Shown here piece after piece: positions 5,822 to 12,618 of a DNA stretch of 18,291 nt. Both the position numbers and the translations under genes were made by a program. Location: positions 1-18,291 of the forward strand of contig JBAYFX010000015.1 of assembly GCA_041666965.1 (NCBI GenBank), given 5' to 3'. Position 1 is the stretch's first letter. Every line of letters begins with the position of its first letter. The notes beneath the pieces were generated by a model. It searched no databases. It was given only the letters and a program-made list of their open reading frames with translations, and was not told where the DNA came from. The stretch comes from JBAYFX01 sp041666965 (lineage in GTDB: Bacteria; Patescibacteriota; Microgenomatia; UBA12405).

Positions 5822-6239
5822 TAAATTAATTGAGCAAGTGAAGAAGCAGAAGTGGCCGCAGGGTCACTTTGCCATATTTGGAAGCGCTTTATTGGGTGTA
5901 TTAAAACTTAGAGAAGTGCCAAACATTGATGTGATTGTTGATGGGTTATTGTGGGAGAAAATATTGGAAACTCAAAGTCCTGATAATGAGGGATTTGTGC
6001 GGATAGGGCAAATTAAAGTATCTGATTGGTGGTTTGCCCCCACCAGAAAAAGCCTATTAACTTTAATTAGTGAAGCAGAAATTGTTGAGGGATTACCTTT
6101 TATAAAAATTGAAGAGGTGCTTAATTACAAAAAAGGTCTGATTGACGATAAAAACAAAAAAGGTGTTAGGTTAATTGAAAAATGGCTTAAGGGAAAAGAT
6201 GGGGAGCAGTTTAGAAGCAATTTAGAACTTGGTTCATAA
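5811..6239 (+). CDS. Nucleotidyltransferase-like protein, 142 aa
   Basis: The ATG at 5811 overlaps the end of the hydrolase gene by 11 nt (ATGGAAATTAA), which implies translational coupling. An in-frame ATG at 5715 would overlap by 107 nt and encode an unlikely leader, so it is rejected. HFAIFGSALLGVLKLREVPN followed by IDVIVDGLLWEKI fits the small nucleotidyltransferase fold: GS at 24-25 and an Asp pair at 40 and 44. It then has SDWWFAP and a C-terminal IKIEEVLNYKKGL helix seen in archaeal and CPR members, as I recall them. The substrate is unknown. The 3' end overlaps the convergent aminotransferase gene by 29 nt. Confidence 0.6.
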   Translation: MEINKLIEQVKKQKWPQGHFAIFGSALLGVLKLREVPNIDVIVDGLLWEKILETQSPDNEGFVRIGQIKVSDWWFAPTRKSLLTLISEAEIVEGLPFIKIEEVLNYKKGLIDDKNKKGVRLIEKWLKGKDGEQFRSNLELGS

Positions 6240-7212
6240 TCGGCTCGGTGGCAATTGTGATTCTTAGACAGGATCTAAGTGGAGAAGCTGAAAAAGTTTT
6301 TACTATGAAATTATTGGATATGAGTTTACTTATTACTGATTCATAATTATTTTTACAGTCTACTAAAACAAAATTGGATTCTGAGAGAATAGGGTTATAA
6401 CCTTTATTCGATAAATTGTTTGTGAAATCATCTTTGACCAGTTTAATTTTGGTAACAATATTTTGATAATGTGAATAGTTGATTAACAATTGAGATCCGA
6501 TTTTTAAAGTCGAGGTGTTAATTCCTAAATAGTTAGGTTTAAGGTTTAGTTTGAATAAAAGTTTTTGGTTGGCTACCAAGTAGCCTAGGCGGATTCCTGG
6601 AGTACCAAAAAACTTAGAAAAAGTAAAACCAATAACAACATTTGGATAAGTAATTAAGCTAAGTATGCAAGGATTTTGGTAGGGTGCAGAGTTAAACCCT
6701 AAATATGCCATATCAAAGAAAAACACGTGTTGAGGGTAAGTTAAAACTAGTTTTTCTAATTCATTTTTGGTGTTAGCCAGTGGTAAGCCTGTAGGATTGT
6801 TTACCCAAGGAACAATTACTAAAGCGGAGGGAGTGTTGTTTAGTATTCTAATTGATTCGCTAGATAAAAAATTGATAGGTTGATTGATGGTATTAGGTAA
6901 AAGGTGGATGGTAGTACTTTTAGAATTATTGGCTAATAGAAAATAGTATTCCCAGCTTATGGAAGGAACTATTATGTGGTTAGATTTGAAACAGTTATAT
7001 GATTTGAAAACTTCCGTAAATGCTTTTTCTAAACCATTATCAATGTAGAGGCATTGGGGTGAAATCGAGTGAAAATTTGCTAGCGTGGTGTAAAATTCCT
7101 GGTTGGCTTGGGGTTGATAAAAACTAATGTCTGAATTGGTAATATTCAAATCTATTGAAGAGCAGTGGTCGAAAAAATAATCGTTGCGACTTAAGTTAAT
7201 TATGTTTTTCAT
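6211..7212 (-). CDS. PLP-dependent class I/II aminotransferase (HisC-like), 333 aa
   Basis: Fold-type I aminotransferase motifs occur in order: VPWVNNPTG (Asn139), FFFDMAYLGF (Asp167, Tyr170), FTFSKFFGTPGIRLGYLV (PLP Lys200, Arg208) and CLRITIATE (Arg317, substrate carboxylate). At 333 aa it is close to histidinol-phosphate aminotransferase or threonine-phosphate decarboxylase size. No histidine or cobamide genes are nearby, so the substrate is open. The protein is Asn/Ser/Leu-rich, partly from the strand's base skew. It is divergent from the methyltransferase gene (44-nt spacer), so the two may share a control region. The 3' end overlaps the plus-strand gene by 29 nt. Confidence 0.8.
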   Translation of the reverse strand: MKNIINLSRNDYFFDHCSSIDLNITNSDISFYQPQANQEFYTTLANFHSISPQCLYIDNGLEKAFTEVFKSYNCFKSNHIIVPSISWEYYFLLANNSKSTTIHLLPNTINQPINFLSSESIRILNNTPSALVIVPWVNNPTGLPLANTKNELEKLVLTYPQHVFFFDMAYLGFNSAPYQNPCILSLITYPNVVIGFTFSKFFGTPGIRLGYLVANQKLLFKLNLKPNYLGINTSTLKIGSQLLINYSHYQNIVTKIKLVKDDFTNNLSNKGYNPILSESNFVLVDCKNNYESVISKLISNNFIVKTFSASPLRSCLRITIATEPIMNQVLNCF

Positions 7213-7240
7213 ATGTAGATAATGAATTACTTATATTAAA

Positions 7241-7249
7241 TGATAAAAT
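7241..7249 (+). promoter_or_regulatory. Extended -10 promoter for the methyltransferase group
   Basis: TGATAAAAT (hexamer 7244-7249), the same extended -10 as at 1179-1187, with a poor -35 (ATGAAT, 7222-7227). It lies 7 nt before the GTG at 7257, so the mRNA is probably leaderless. Confidence 0.5.
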
Positions 7250-7256
7250 ATGCCTT

Positions 7257-8042
7257 GTGAACAGGCAAAAAATCTTATCAATATTGGCAAAGTTTTATAA
7301 TCAAAAACGAAAAATAGACAAGGAGGCAATGTGCCGGATAATGACAAACCTATATTTGTCTTTAAAAAAGGCTAAGAATGTATTGGATTTGGGGGCAGGT
7401 AGTGGAAGAATTTTGTTACCTTTGGCAGCACTGTATTCGGAGGTGTCTTTTGAGGCAGTAGATGATTCTGAATTAATGTTAGCGGAATTGGAAAAGCAAG
7501 TTAAATTAGGCGGGCATTTGAATATTCAAACCCACAAGCTGAATTTTAACCTTCCAGATTGGACTGGTAATTTGTTTAAGAAACAATTTGATGCGATTAT
7601 TATTTTTCAAGGAATTCATTTTGTTTTAGATATGAATAGATTTCTAAAGGATGTAACTGGATTGGTGGCAAAAAATGGAAAGATCGTTATAGCAAGCACT
7701 AACCATGACCAATTTTTTAGATTACCCTATTGTTTGAATTTTCCCGATGTACTTAAAAAGGAATTAGATCGGACACCTGACGAGTTACAGTTGGTAGAGC
7801 TGATGTTAAAAGAGGGATGGGGGGTGAAAAGTAGGGTAGAAGTAGAGGTAAAAAGTAGATTTGAAAGTAAGGAATGTTTAAGAGACTGGTTGTTATTAAA
7901 ACCATTTTCGGCGTTAAGTTATATATCTGATGAAGAATTTGACCAAGGGGTGGAAAAATATTTGACTCAGGAATGGAAGAAAACAAAAAATTATAAGGTT
8001 GATGAATTTGTTTTGTTGACTTTTGGTAGGGAAGCTGAATAA
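7257..8042 (+). CDS. Class I SAM-dependent methyltransferase, 261 aa
   Basis: Rossmann methyltransferase: motif I VLDLGAGSGRI (residues 42-52), the acidic end of strand 2 at VDD (69-70), and QFDAIIIFQGIHFVLD as motif IV-V with the typical 'F..Q.IHF' of UbiE/Methyltransf_11-like small-molecule methylases. The C-terminal ~90 residues are specific and unassigned. The start is GTG 7257, chosen because the -10 box ends 7 nt earlier and there is no Shine-Dalgarno. It heads a plus-strand group (methyltransferase, deoxyribosyltransferase-like, HAD, ddl) with gaps of 10, -17 and 18 nt. The substrate is unknown. Confidence 0.8.
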   Translation: MNRQKILSILAKFYNQKRKIDKEAMCRIMTNLYLSLKKAKNVLDLGAGSGRILLPLAALYSEVSFEAVDDSELMLAELEKQVKLGGHLNIQTHKLNFNLPDWTGNLFKKQFDAIIIFQGIHFVLDMNRFLKDVTGLVAKNGKIVIASTNHDQFFRLPYCLNFPDVLKKELDRTPDELQLVELMLKEGWGVKSRVEVEVKSRFESKECLRDWLLLKPFSALSYISDEEFDQGVEKYLTQEWKKTKNYKVDEFVLLTFGREAE

Positions 8043-8052
8043 TAAGGGTATT

Positions 8053-8628
8053 ATGAAAGCATATTTTTCGGGCTCTTTATATCAAAAAAATCAGTTTTAT
8101 AAATATTATGAGAGGATTGTAGATTTGCTAAAGAAACAAGGAATAGAAGTATTTGAAGATACTTTGAAAACAGATTTTGATGATTCGTTAGACATGAAAG
8201 ATGAAGACAGAGTAAGGAATTATCGGAATATTGTTAAATGGATTGACAAGTGCGACTTTGCTGTAATTGAAGGGTCTTTTCCTTCTACTTTACACATAGG
8301 CCATGAGATTACTTTAGCTTTAGATAAAAGCCGGCCGGTGATTGTACTATATAAATCAGGAGCGGAACCGATGGTGTTTAAAGGGTTATTGGATGAAAAA
8401 ATAATTTGGGCTGAGTATAAAGACGATAATTTGGAAAAAGTATTAACTAAGGCACTTGCTGAGGCGAAGAAAAACATGGATGTGAGATTTAATTTTTTTG
8501 TATCACCCAAGATTTTGGCCTATTTAGACTGGGTGGCGAAAAACAGGATGATACCGCGAGCTGTGTTTTTAAGAGACCTAATTGAAAAAGAAATGCGTAA
8601 AGACAAGGATTATGGCTCTCAGTCTTAA
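8053..8628 (+). CDS. Nucleoside 2-deoxyribosyltransferase-like protein with C-terminal RHH domain, 191 aa
   Basis: Residues 1-105 resemble the nucleoside 2-deoxyribosyltransferase/Rcl fold. AYFSGSLYQKNQFYKYYERI forms the N-terminal strand and helix, WIDKCDFAVIEGSF follows, and then STLHIGHEITLAL carries the candidate catalytic Glu85. Such enzymes cleave or exchange the N-glycosidic bond of deoxynucleosides or nucleotides. Residues ~143-185 (DVRFNFFVSPKILAYLDWVA ... RAVFLRDLIEKEMRKDK) look like a ribbon-helix-helix DNA-binding unit: a beta strand and two helices. ATG 8053 is preferred (AAGGG 7 nt upstream) over an upstream in-frame start inside the previous gene. The stop overlaps the next gene. 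Confidence 0.6.
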   Translation: MKAYFSGSLYQKNQFYKYYERIVDLLKKQGIEVFEDTLKTDFDDSLDMKDEDRVRNYRNIVKWIDKCDFAVIEGSFPSTLHIGHEITLALDKSRPVIVLYKSGAEPMVFKGLLDEKIIWAEYKDDNLEKVLTKALAEAKKNMDVRFNFFVSPKILAYLDWVAKNRMIPRAVFLRDLIEKEMRKDKDYGSQS

Positions 8629-9250
8629 AGCGGTAATTTTTGACTTTGATGGAACGATTGCCAACACTTACCCGGTGTTAAAAGAGATTTTAGATGAGTT
8701 GATGCCGCAAATGGGGTATAAGCAGTTTTCAGAAACAGAATGGCAGAAGTTTAGGGAAACAGGCACAAAAGAACTATTGAAAAGCACTAAAATTAGTTTG
8801 GTTAAGTTAATGATTATGGTAAAGAGAATGCAGAGCGAACTGAATCGCCGACTTAGTGAGGTAGAACCATTTGAGGGGATAAAAGAGGTGACGGATCAAT
8901 TAAAAAAGAGGGGAATTGTGGTAGGGATAATATCGTCGGACACTAAGAAGAATATTTTGGAGTTTTTAAATAAAGAAGAAATGGAGGTTGACTGCTTAAT
9001 GACGGGGACTAATTTATTTGGAAAGGATAAATTAATTAATAAGTATTTAAAACAAAGAGGGTTGGCGAGTAATGAAGTGATTTATGTGGGAGATGAGATT
9101 AGAGACGTTGAGGCCTGTAAGAGAGTGGGCGTTAAGGTGGCCGCCGTAACCTGGGGCTTTAATTCCAAAGAGGCTCTTAAGAAGTCTCAGCCGGATTACT
9201 TGGTTGATAGGCCAAAGGATTTGATGACTGTTGTGTTACAGAGTAACTAA
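8612..9250 (+). CDS. HAD superfamily hydrolase (phosphoglycolate phosphatase-like), 212 aa
   Basis: All four HAD motifs are present: DFDGT (Asp11, Asp13), IISSD (motif II Ser), the Lys of GKDKLINKYL (III) and YVGDEIRDVEACKRVGV with the following AVTWGF (IV). The helical cap between motifs I and II (~60 residues) is the C1 type of the Gph/PGP subfamily. It removes phosphate from a small molecule; the substrate is unknown. ATG 8612 lies inside the previous gene (17-nt overlap) with AAGGA immediately before it. A longer in-frame start at 8582 would only add a non-conserved basic stretch. Tight packing suggests co-expression with the deoxyribosyltransferase-like protein. Confidence 0.85.
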   Translation: MALSLKAVIFDFDGTIANTYPVLKEILDELMPQMGYKQFSETEWQKFRETGTKELLKSTKISLVKLMIMVKRMQSELNRRLSEVEPFEGIKEVTDQLKKRGIVVGIISSDTKKNILEFLNKEEMEVDCLMTGTNLFGKDKLINKYLKQRGLASNEVIYVGDEIRDVEACKRVGVKVAAVTWGFNSKEALKKSQPDYLVDRPKDLMTVVLQSN

Positions 9251-9263
9251 TTGTAGATATAAT
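9235..9263 (+). promoter_or_regulatory. Promoter for ddl
   Basis: GTTACA (9235-9240), 17-nt spacer, perfect TATAAT (9258-9263). The ATG of ddl follows 5 nt later, so ddl can be made as a leaderless mRNA in addition to read-through from upstream. Confidence 0.6.
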
Positions 9264-9268
9264 AGGGA

Positions 9269-10450
9269 ATGAAAATATTAGTGCTGTATGGCGGTGTATC
9301 AACTGAACACGAAGTAGCAATTGTGACTGCTCTTCAGGTAATGAGTGTCTTAATTGAAGCGGGATATGAAGTGTTACCAGGTTATATTAGTAAAAAGGGA
9401 GAGTGGTATTTAGGGGATGAGAGGTTTTTAGCTCCGGAAACTTACCGGTCTTTGGATTGGGTGGCGCAAATTGGGAAAAAAAGCTTAGTTACTCCTAGCA
9501 AAAACAAACAATTAGTGTCTGAAAATTGGTTGGGCTATAGAAATAATAATACACAAATTGATGTTGTATTTCCCGTGTTCCATGGGAAAAACGGAGAGGA
9601 TGGGGCGATACAAGGACTGCTTAATTTAATGAACTTGCCGTATGTTGGCTGCCAACTAATTGCTAGTGCTGCTGGAATGGATAAATATATTAGTAAACAG
9701 GTAGCGCGGGGAGTTGGGTTGAGGGTAGCGGGGGACGTTTTGATTGATAAAAGCCGATGGGGGGACTTAAAAAAAGAATATTTAGGGTCAATAAAAAAAC
9801 TAGGACTACCGCTTTTTATTAAGCCGGCAACATTAGGCTCGACTATTGGAATTACCCGGGTAGACAAGTGGCAAGAGTTGGAAAATGCTATTGAGGTGGG
9901 GTTGGCTTATGATCAGAGAGTTTTGGTAGAAGAGGGCATTGAGGACCCTACAGAAATAAATATTTCAATTTTGGGCAATAATCCCTATGAAGTGTCGGCC
10001 ACGGAAGAACCGGTTCGAAAGGGGGGAGTATTGTCTTTTGCCGACAAATATTTAGGGAACGGTGGAAAAACGGGAACAAAAAGCCAGGGAATGGCCAGTG
10101 CGGACCGATATATTCCAGCTCGAGTTGATAAGAAAATCATTGAAGAAGTGGAAGAGTCGGCGAAAATGTTTTTTGGGGCAATTGGGGGGAAGGGAATAGC
10201 TAGGATTGATTTTATGTTGGACAAAAGCAGCAAACTCTATTTTAATGAAATTAACACTATGCCTGGATCATTGTCATTTTATTTATGGGAAAAGAGTAAC
10301 CTAAAATTTAAAGACTTAGTGGACAAATTAGTTAAACTAGCACTGGACGACTACCATAAAAAACAAAAACTGGTGACTACTTTTGAAAGTAATATATTGG
10401 CCGGATACATTAATGGAGGAACCAAGGGAGCTAAGACAAAAAAAACTTAA
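9269..10450 (+). CDS. ddl: D-alanine--D-alanine ligase
   Basis: ATP-grasp ligase that joins two D-alanines for peptidoglycan precursors in the cytoplasm. Motifs: N-terminal VLYGGVSTEHEVAIVTA, then FPVFHGKNGEDGAIQGLL, LPYVGCQLIASAAGMDKY, PLFIKPATLGSTIGITRV (ATP lid), and the metal site RIDFMLD...LYFNEINTMPGSLSFYLW. At 393 aa it is slightly long; the extra length is a basic, poorly conserved tail (GTKGAKTKKT). The ATG at 9269 follows a -10 box by 5 nt and begins exactly where the family motif starts. Its last 4 nt overlap the convergent MurF-like gene, and alr lies 2.2 kb downstream, so three D-Ala enzymes cluster here. Confidence 0.95.
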   Translation: MKILVLYGGVSTEHEVAIVTALQVMSVLIEAGYEVLPGYISKKGEWYLGDERFLAPETYRSLDWVAQIGKKSLVTPSKNKQLVSENWLGYRNNNTQIDVVFPVFHGKNGEDGAIQGLLNLMNLPYVGCQLIASAAGMDKYISKQVARGVGLRVAGDVLIDKSRWGDLKKEYLGSIKKLGLPLFIKPATLGSTIGITRVDKWQELENAIEVGLAYDQRVLVEEGIEDPTEINISILGNNPYEVSATEEPVRKGGVLSFADKYLGNGGKTGTKSQGMASADRYIPARVDKKIIEEVEESAKMFFGAIGGKGIARIDFMLDKSSKLYFNEINTMPGSLSFYLWEKSNLKFKDLVDKLVKLALDDYHKKQKLVTTFESNILAGYINGGTKGAKTKKT

Positions 10451-11844
10451 TAGTTTTCAGGTAAATCATTTTCCAGCAATATCCAATCAAATTTTTGGGA
10501 AAGGGAGGTGACTTTTGGCCAGTAATTTGAGGGTTTGGTAATCCAGTCGATGGGTTTATTGGGATTTGAAGCATGAAAGGCTAAGGACAAGGTTTTGGTA
10601 CGGTTACTTGAGCCAACTAAAACAATTCTGTCAAAAACTTCTGCGGCTTGCTGGCCTAACTTGTGGTGGATTGATTGACTTTCTTTACCCAATTCAACTA
10701 GGCCGGGTGTAACCAGGACTTTGCTACCGCTGAATTTCTTTAAATCAGACATGATTTGAGTAAAACCAGTAAAGTTGCTGGAGTAGGTATTGTCAATAAT
10801 GACGGACTGGTTTAAGGATACTGTTTCCAGGCGGTGAGAGACTTGAGGTAGGGAGGTGAGAGAAGATTGGATGGTTGAGGGGGAGAGTTTAAGTAGGAAA
10901 GCTATGCTGATAGCAGCTACTAAGTTCTGAAGCTGAGAAGTGAATAGAATTGGGGCAGTAAAAGCGAAAGTTTGGTTTTGGAAGTGGAAAACAAAGCTGG
11001 TTGAGAGTTTGGTTCGTTTAATGTTGGATAAGTAAAAAGTAGCTTGAGGATTGTTTAAAGAATAAGTTTTTACAGATGAGTATGCGGGATGGGTATGTAA
11101 GAATTCTTGGATTTGGGTGTTATCGATATTTACTAAGATATTTTTTTTGTTGGCGGTAGCTTGAGCTAACTCAAATTTTGCTTGGGTGATGCGTTCAAGT
11201 GTTCCGAATCTTTCTAAGTGTTGGGGACCGATTCCGGTAATTAGGGAGAATTGAGGTGGAACCATGAAGGACAGAAGTCGAATATTACCCGGCCGGAAGG
11301 CAGAAAATTCAGCAATAAAATACTTAATTTTTTTAGTTAATTCCCAATCAATAACGTGGGCTAAAGAAAATGGAGTGTTGTAACTGTGGGGAGTGGTAAG
11401 GGTAAGTTTATATGAATCTAGTATATGAAAAAGATAGTTTTTGGTAGAGGTTTTGCCAAAGGAACCGGTAATGCCAATAGTAGTTAACAAGGAATAGCTA
11501 CCTATTACACGTCTGATACGTAATACGGTAAAAAATAAATAGATAAATTGCAGGGGTAGGAGAAGAAAGAGGGCCAAAAGAAGAAAAGGCATGGGAGAGA
11601 GAAGGTAAAACGTTGATATTAGAATTGCCAAAAAGAAGTTAAACTTTACTGTAGGGATTAATAGAGACAAAAATATTAAAGATGAAAGTAGAACGATTAG
11701 AAGTGACTTGGGGGTTAGTTTTAGTTTGGTAATGCTTGGTAGGGTAATGGGTAGAGGTTGTTTGGTCCACCACTTTAGTGATGGAAGCAATCCGTATTGT
11801 TCCAGTTGGAGAATGTGGAGATGAGTTAATAGTGGTAGATTCAT
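10447..11844 (-). CDS. murF: Membrane-anchored MurF-like Mur ligase, 465 aa
   Basis: Central Mur ligase domain: P-loop GITGSFGKTS (124-133, Lys131), AEFSAFRPG, ITGIGPQHLERFG, and AKFEL with the candidate carbamylated Lys223. The C-terminal domain has SHRLE (Arg338), IIDNTYSSN (usually DDxYNANP) and LVTPGLVELG. MurF adds D-Ala-D-Ala to UDP-MurNAc-tripeptide, which fits ddl and alr beside it. The usual soluble N-terminal substrate-binding domain is absent. Instead residues ~1-115 carry LQLEQYGL and two to three strongly hydrophobic segments (about 46-64 and 68-110), placing the enzyme on the membrane. Its ATG overlaps the upstream hydrolase stop (ATGA). A related Mur ligase-fold enzyme is possible but less likely. 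Confidence 0.75.
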   Translation of the reverse strand: MNLPLLTHLHILQLEQYGLLPSLKWWTKQPLPITLPSITKLKLTPKSLLIVLLSSLIFLSLLIPTVKFNFFLAILISTFYLLSPMPFLLLALFLLLPLQFIYLFFTVLRIRRVIGSYSLLTTIGITGSFGKTSTKNYLFHILDSYKLTLTTPHSYNTPFSLAHVIDWELTKKIKYFIAEFSAFRPGNIRLLSFMVPPQFSLITGIGPQHLERFGTLERITQAKFELAQATANKKNILVNIDNTQIQEFLHTHPAYSSVKTYSLNNPQATFYLSNIKRTKLSTSFVFHFQNQTFAFTAPILFTSQLQNLVAAISIAFLLKLSPSTIQSSLTSLPQVSHRLETVSLNQSVIIDNTYSSNFTGFTQIMSDLKKFSGSKVLVTPGLVELGKESQSIHHKLGQQAAEVFDRIVLVGSSNRTKTLSLAFHASNPNKPIDWITKPSNYWPKVTSLSQKFDWILLENDLPENY

Positions 11845-12584
11845 GCCAGGTAGCGATTAATAAGAGTTGATAATTCTTTGGGGTGACTAAGGTGGGGATT
11901 GTGACCTACACCGTAAAGAACATGGAGACGGGATGAGGGAATTAAACTTTCTAGCATTTTTCCGGTATAACTTATTTCCCGATCTCGGTCTCCCCAGATG
12001 ATGTGGGTAGGGGAATTGATTTTTTTTAGGCGAGATTTTAGGTGGTAATTGACAATGTTTTTTAGAATAACTTGGTGAGCTGGGGAGGCGTGGGCGTAGT
12101 CGCTGGTGGATACAAAACTTAAAATATAAACCAGAAACTGTTTGGGTAGAAGTAGTTTTAGTATTTTAAACTGGGAGTAAAGTAAAATTTTTATTTTTTC
12201 TTTTAAAGATTTATCTCGGATTATAGCCGGAGATATTAAAAAGATTTGTTTAAATAGGTGAGGGTGGGTAATAGCTAGGAAAGCAACAATTTGGCCGCCA
12301 AAAGAGTGGCCTATGACTAGAGGATTATTAATTTTTAGTTTGTTTATAAATTCCAAAATGATGTGAGAATACTCAGGAATACTCGGGTTTCCGCTTAAAA
12401 GAGGCGTATTGCCAAAACCAGGAAGGTCAAGAATTAGGTAGCGATAACCGGGAAATAATTGGGAGGCTAGTGACACCCAAAGGGAGGAAGAATGACCCCA
12501 ACCATGAAGAATGAGACAAACTTTAGAGGACTGAGGGTTTATTGTTTGATAACTAATAAGTTGACCGCTTAAAACAAGTTCCAT
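11841..12584 (-). CDS. Alpha/beta hydrolase, 247 aa
   Basis: Classic soluble alpha/beta hydrolase of the MhpC/BioH kind: oxyanion HGWGHSSSLW (28-), DLPGFG, nucleophile elbow GHSFGG (Ser94), acid in WGDRDREI (Asp201) and GVGHNPHLSHP (His228). No signal peptide. The 4-nt ATGA overlap with the MurF-like gene implies translational coupling, and it heads that two-gene operon, so a role near the cell envelope is possible; this is inference. A -10-like TAGAAT (12590-12595, minus) ends 5 nt before the ATG, again with no Shine-Dalgarno. The divergent alr starts 34 nt away. Confidence 0.85.
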   Translation of the reverse strand: MELVLSGQLISYQTINPQSSKVCLILHGWGHSSSLWVSLASQLFPGYRYLILDLPGFGNTPLLSGNPSIPEYSHIILEFINKLKINNPLVIGHSFGGQIVAFLAITHPHLFKQIFLISPAIIRDKSLKEKIKILLYSQFKILKLLLPKQFLVYILSFVSTSDYAHASPAHQVILKNIVNYHLKSRLKKINSPTHIIWGDRDREISYTGKMLESLIPSSRLHVLYGVGHNPHLSHPKELSTLINRYLA

Positions 12585-12589
12585 GGGAT

Positions 12590-12613
12590 ATTCTACCTAA
12601 AATAGGAGATAAT
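12590..12613. promoter_or_regulatory. Compact divergent promoter region, hydrolase-murF / alr
   Basis: The 34-nt gap between the two start codons holds TAGAAT (12590-12595, minus, 5 nt before the hydrolase ATG) and GATAAT (12608-12613, plus, 5 nt before the alr ATG). Matching -35 boxes are weak. Both genes may be leaderless, and they may share control. Confidence 0.4.
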
Positions 12614-12618
12614 AGATA

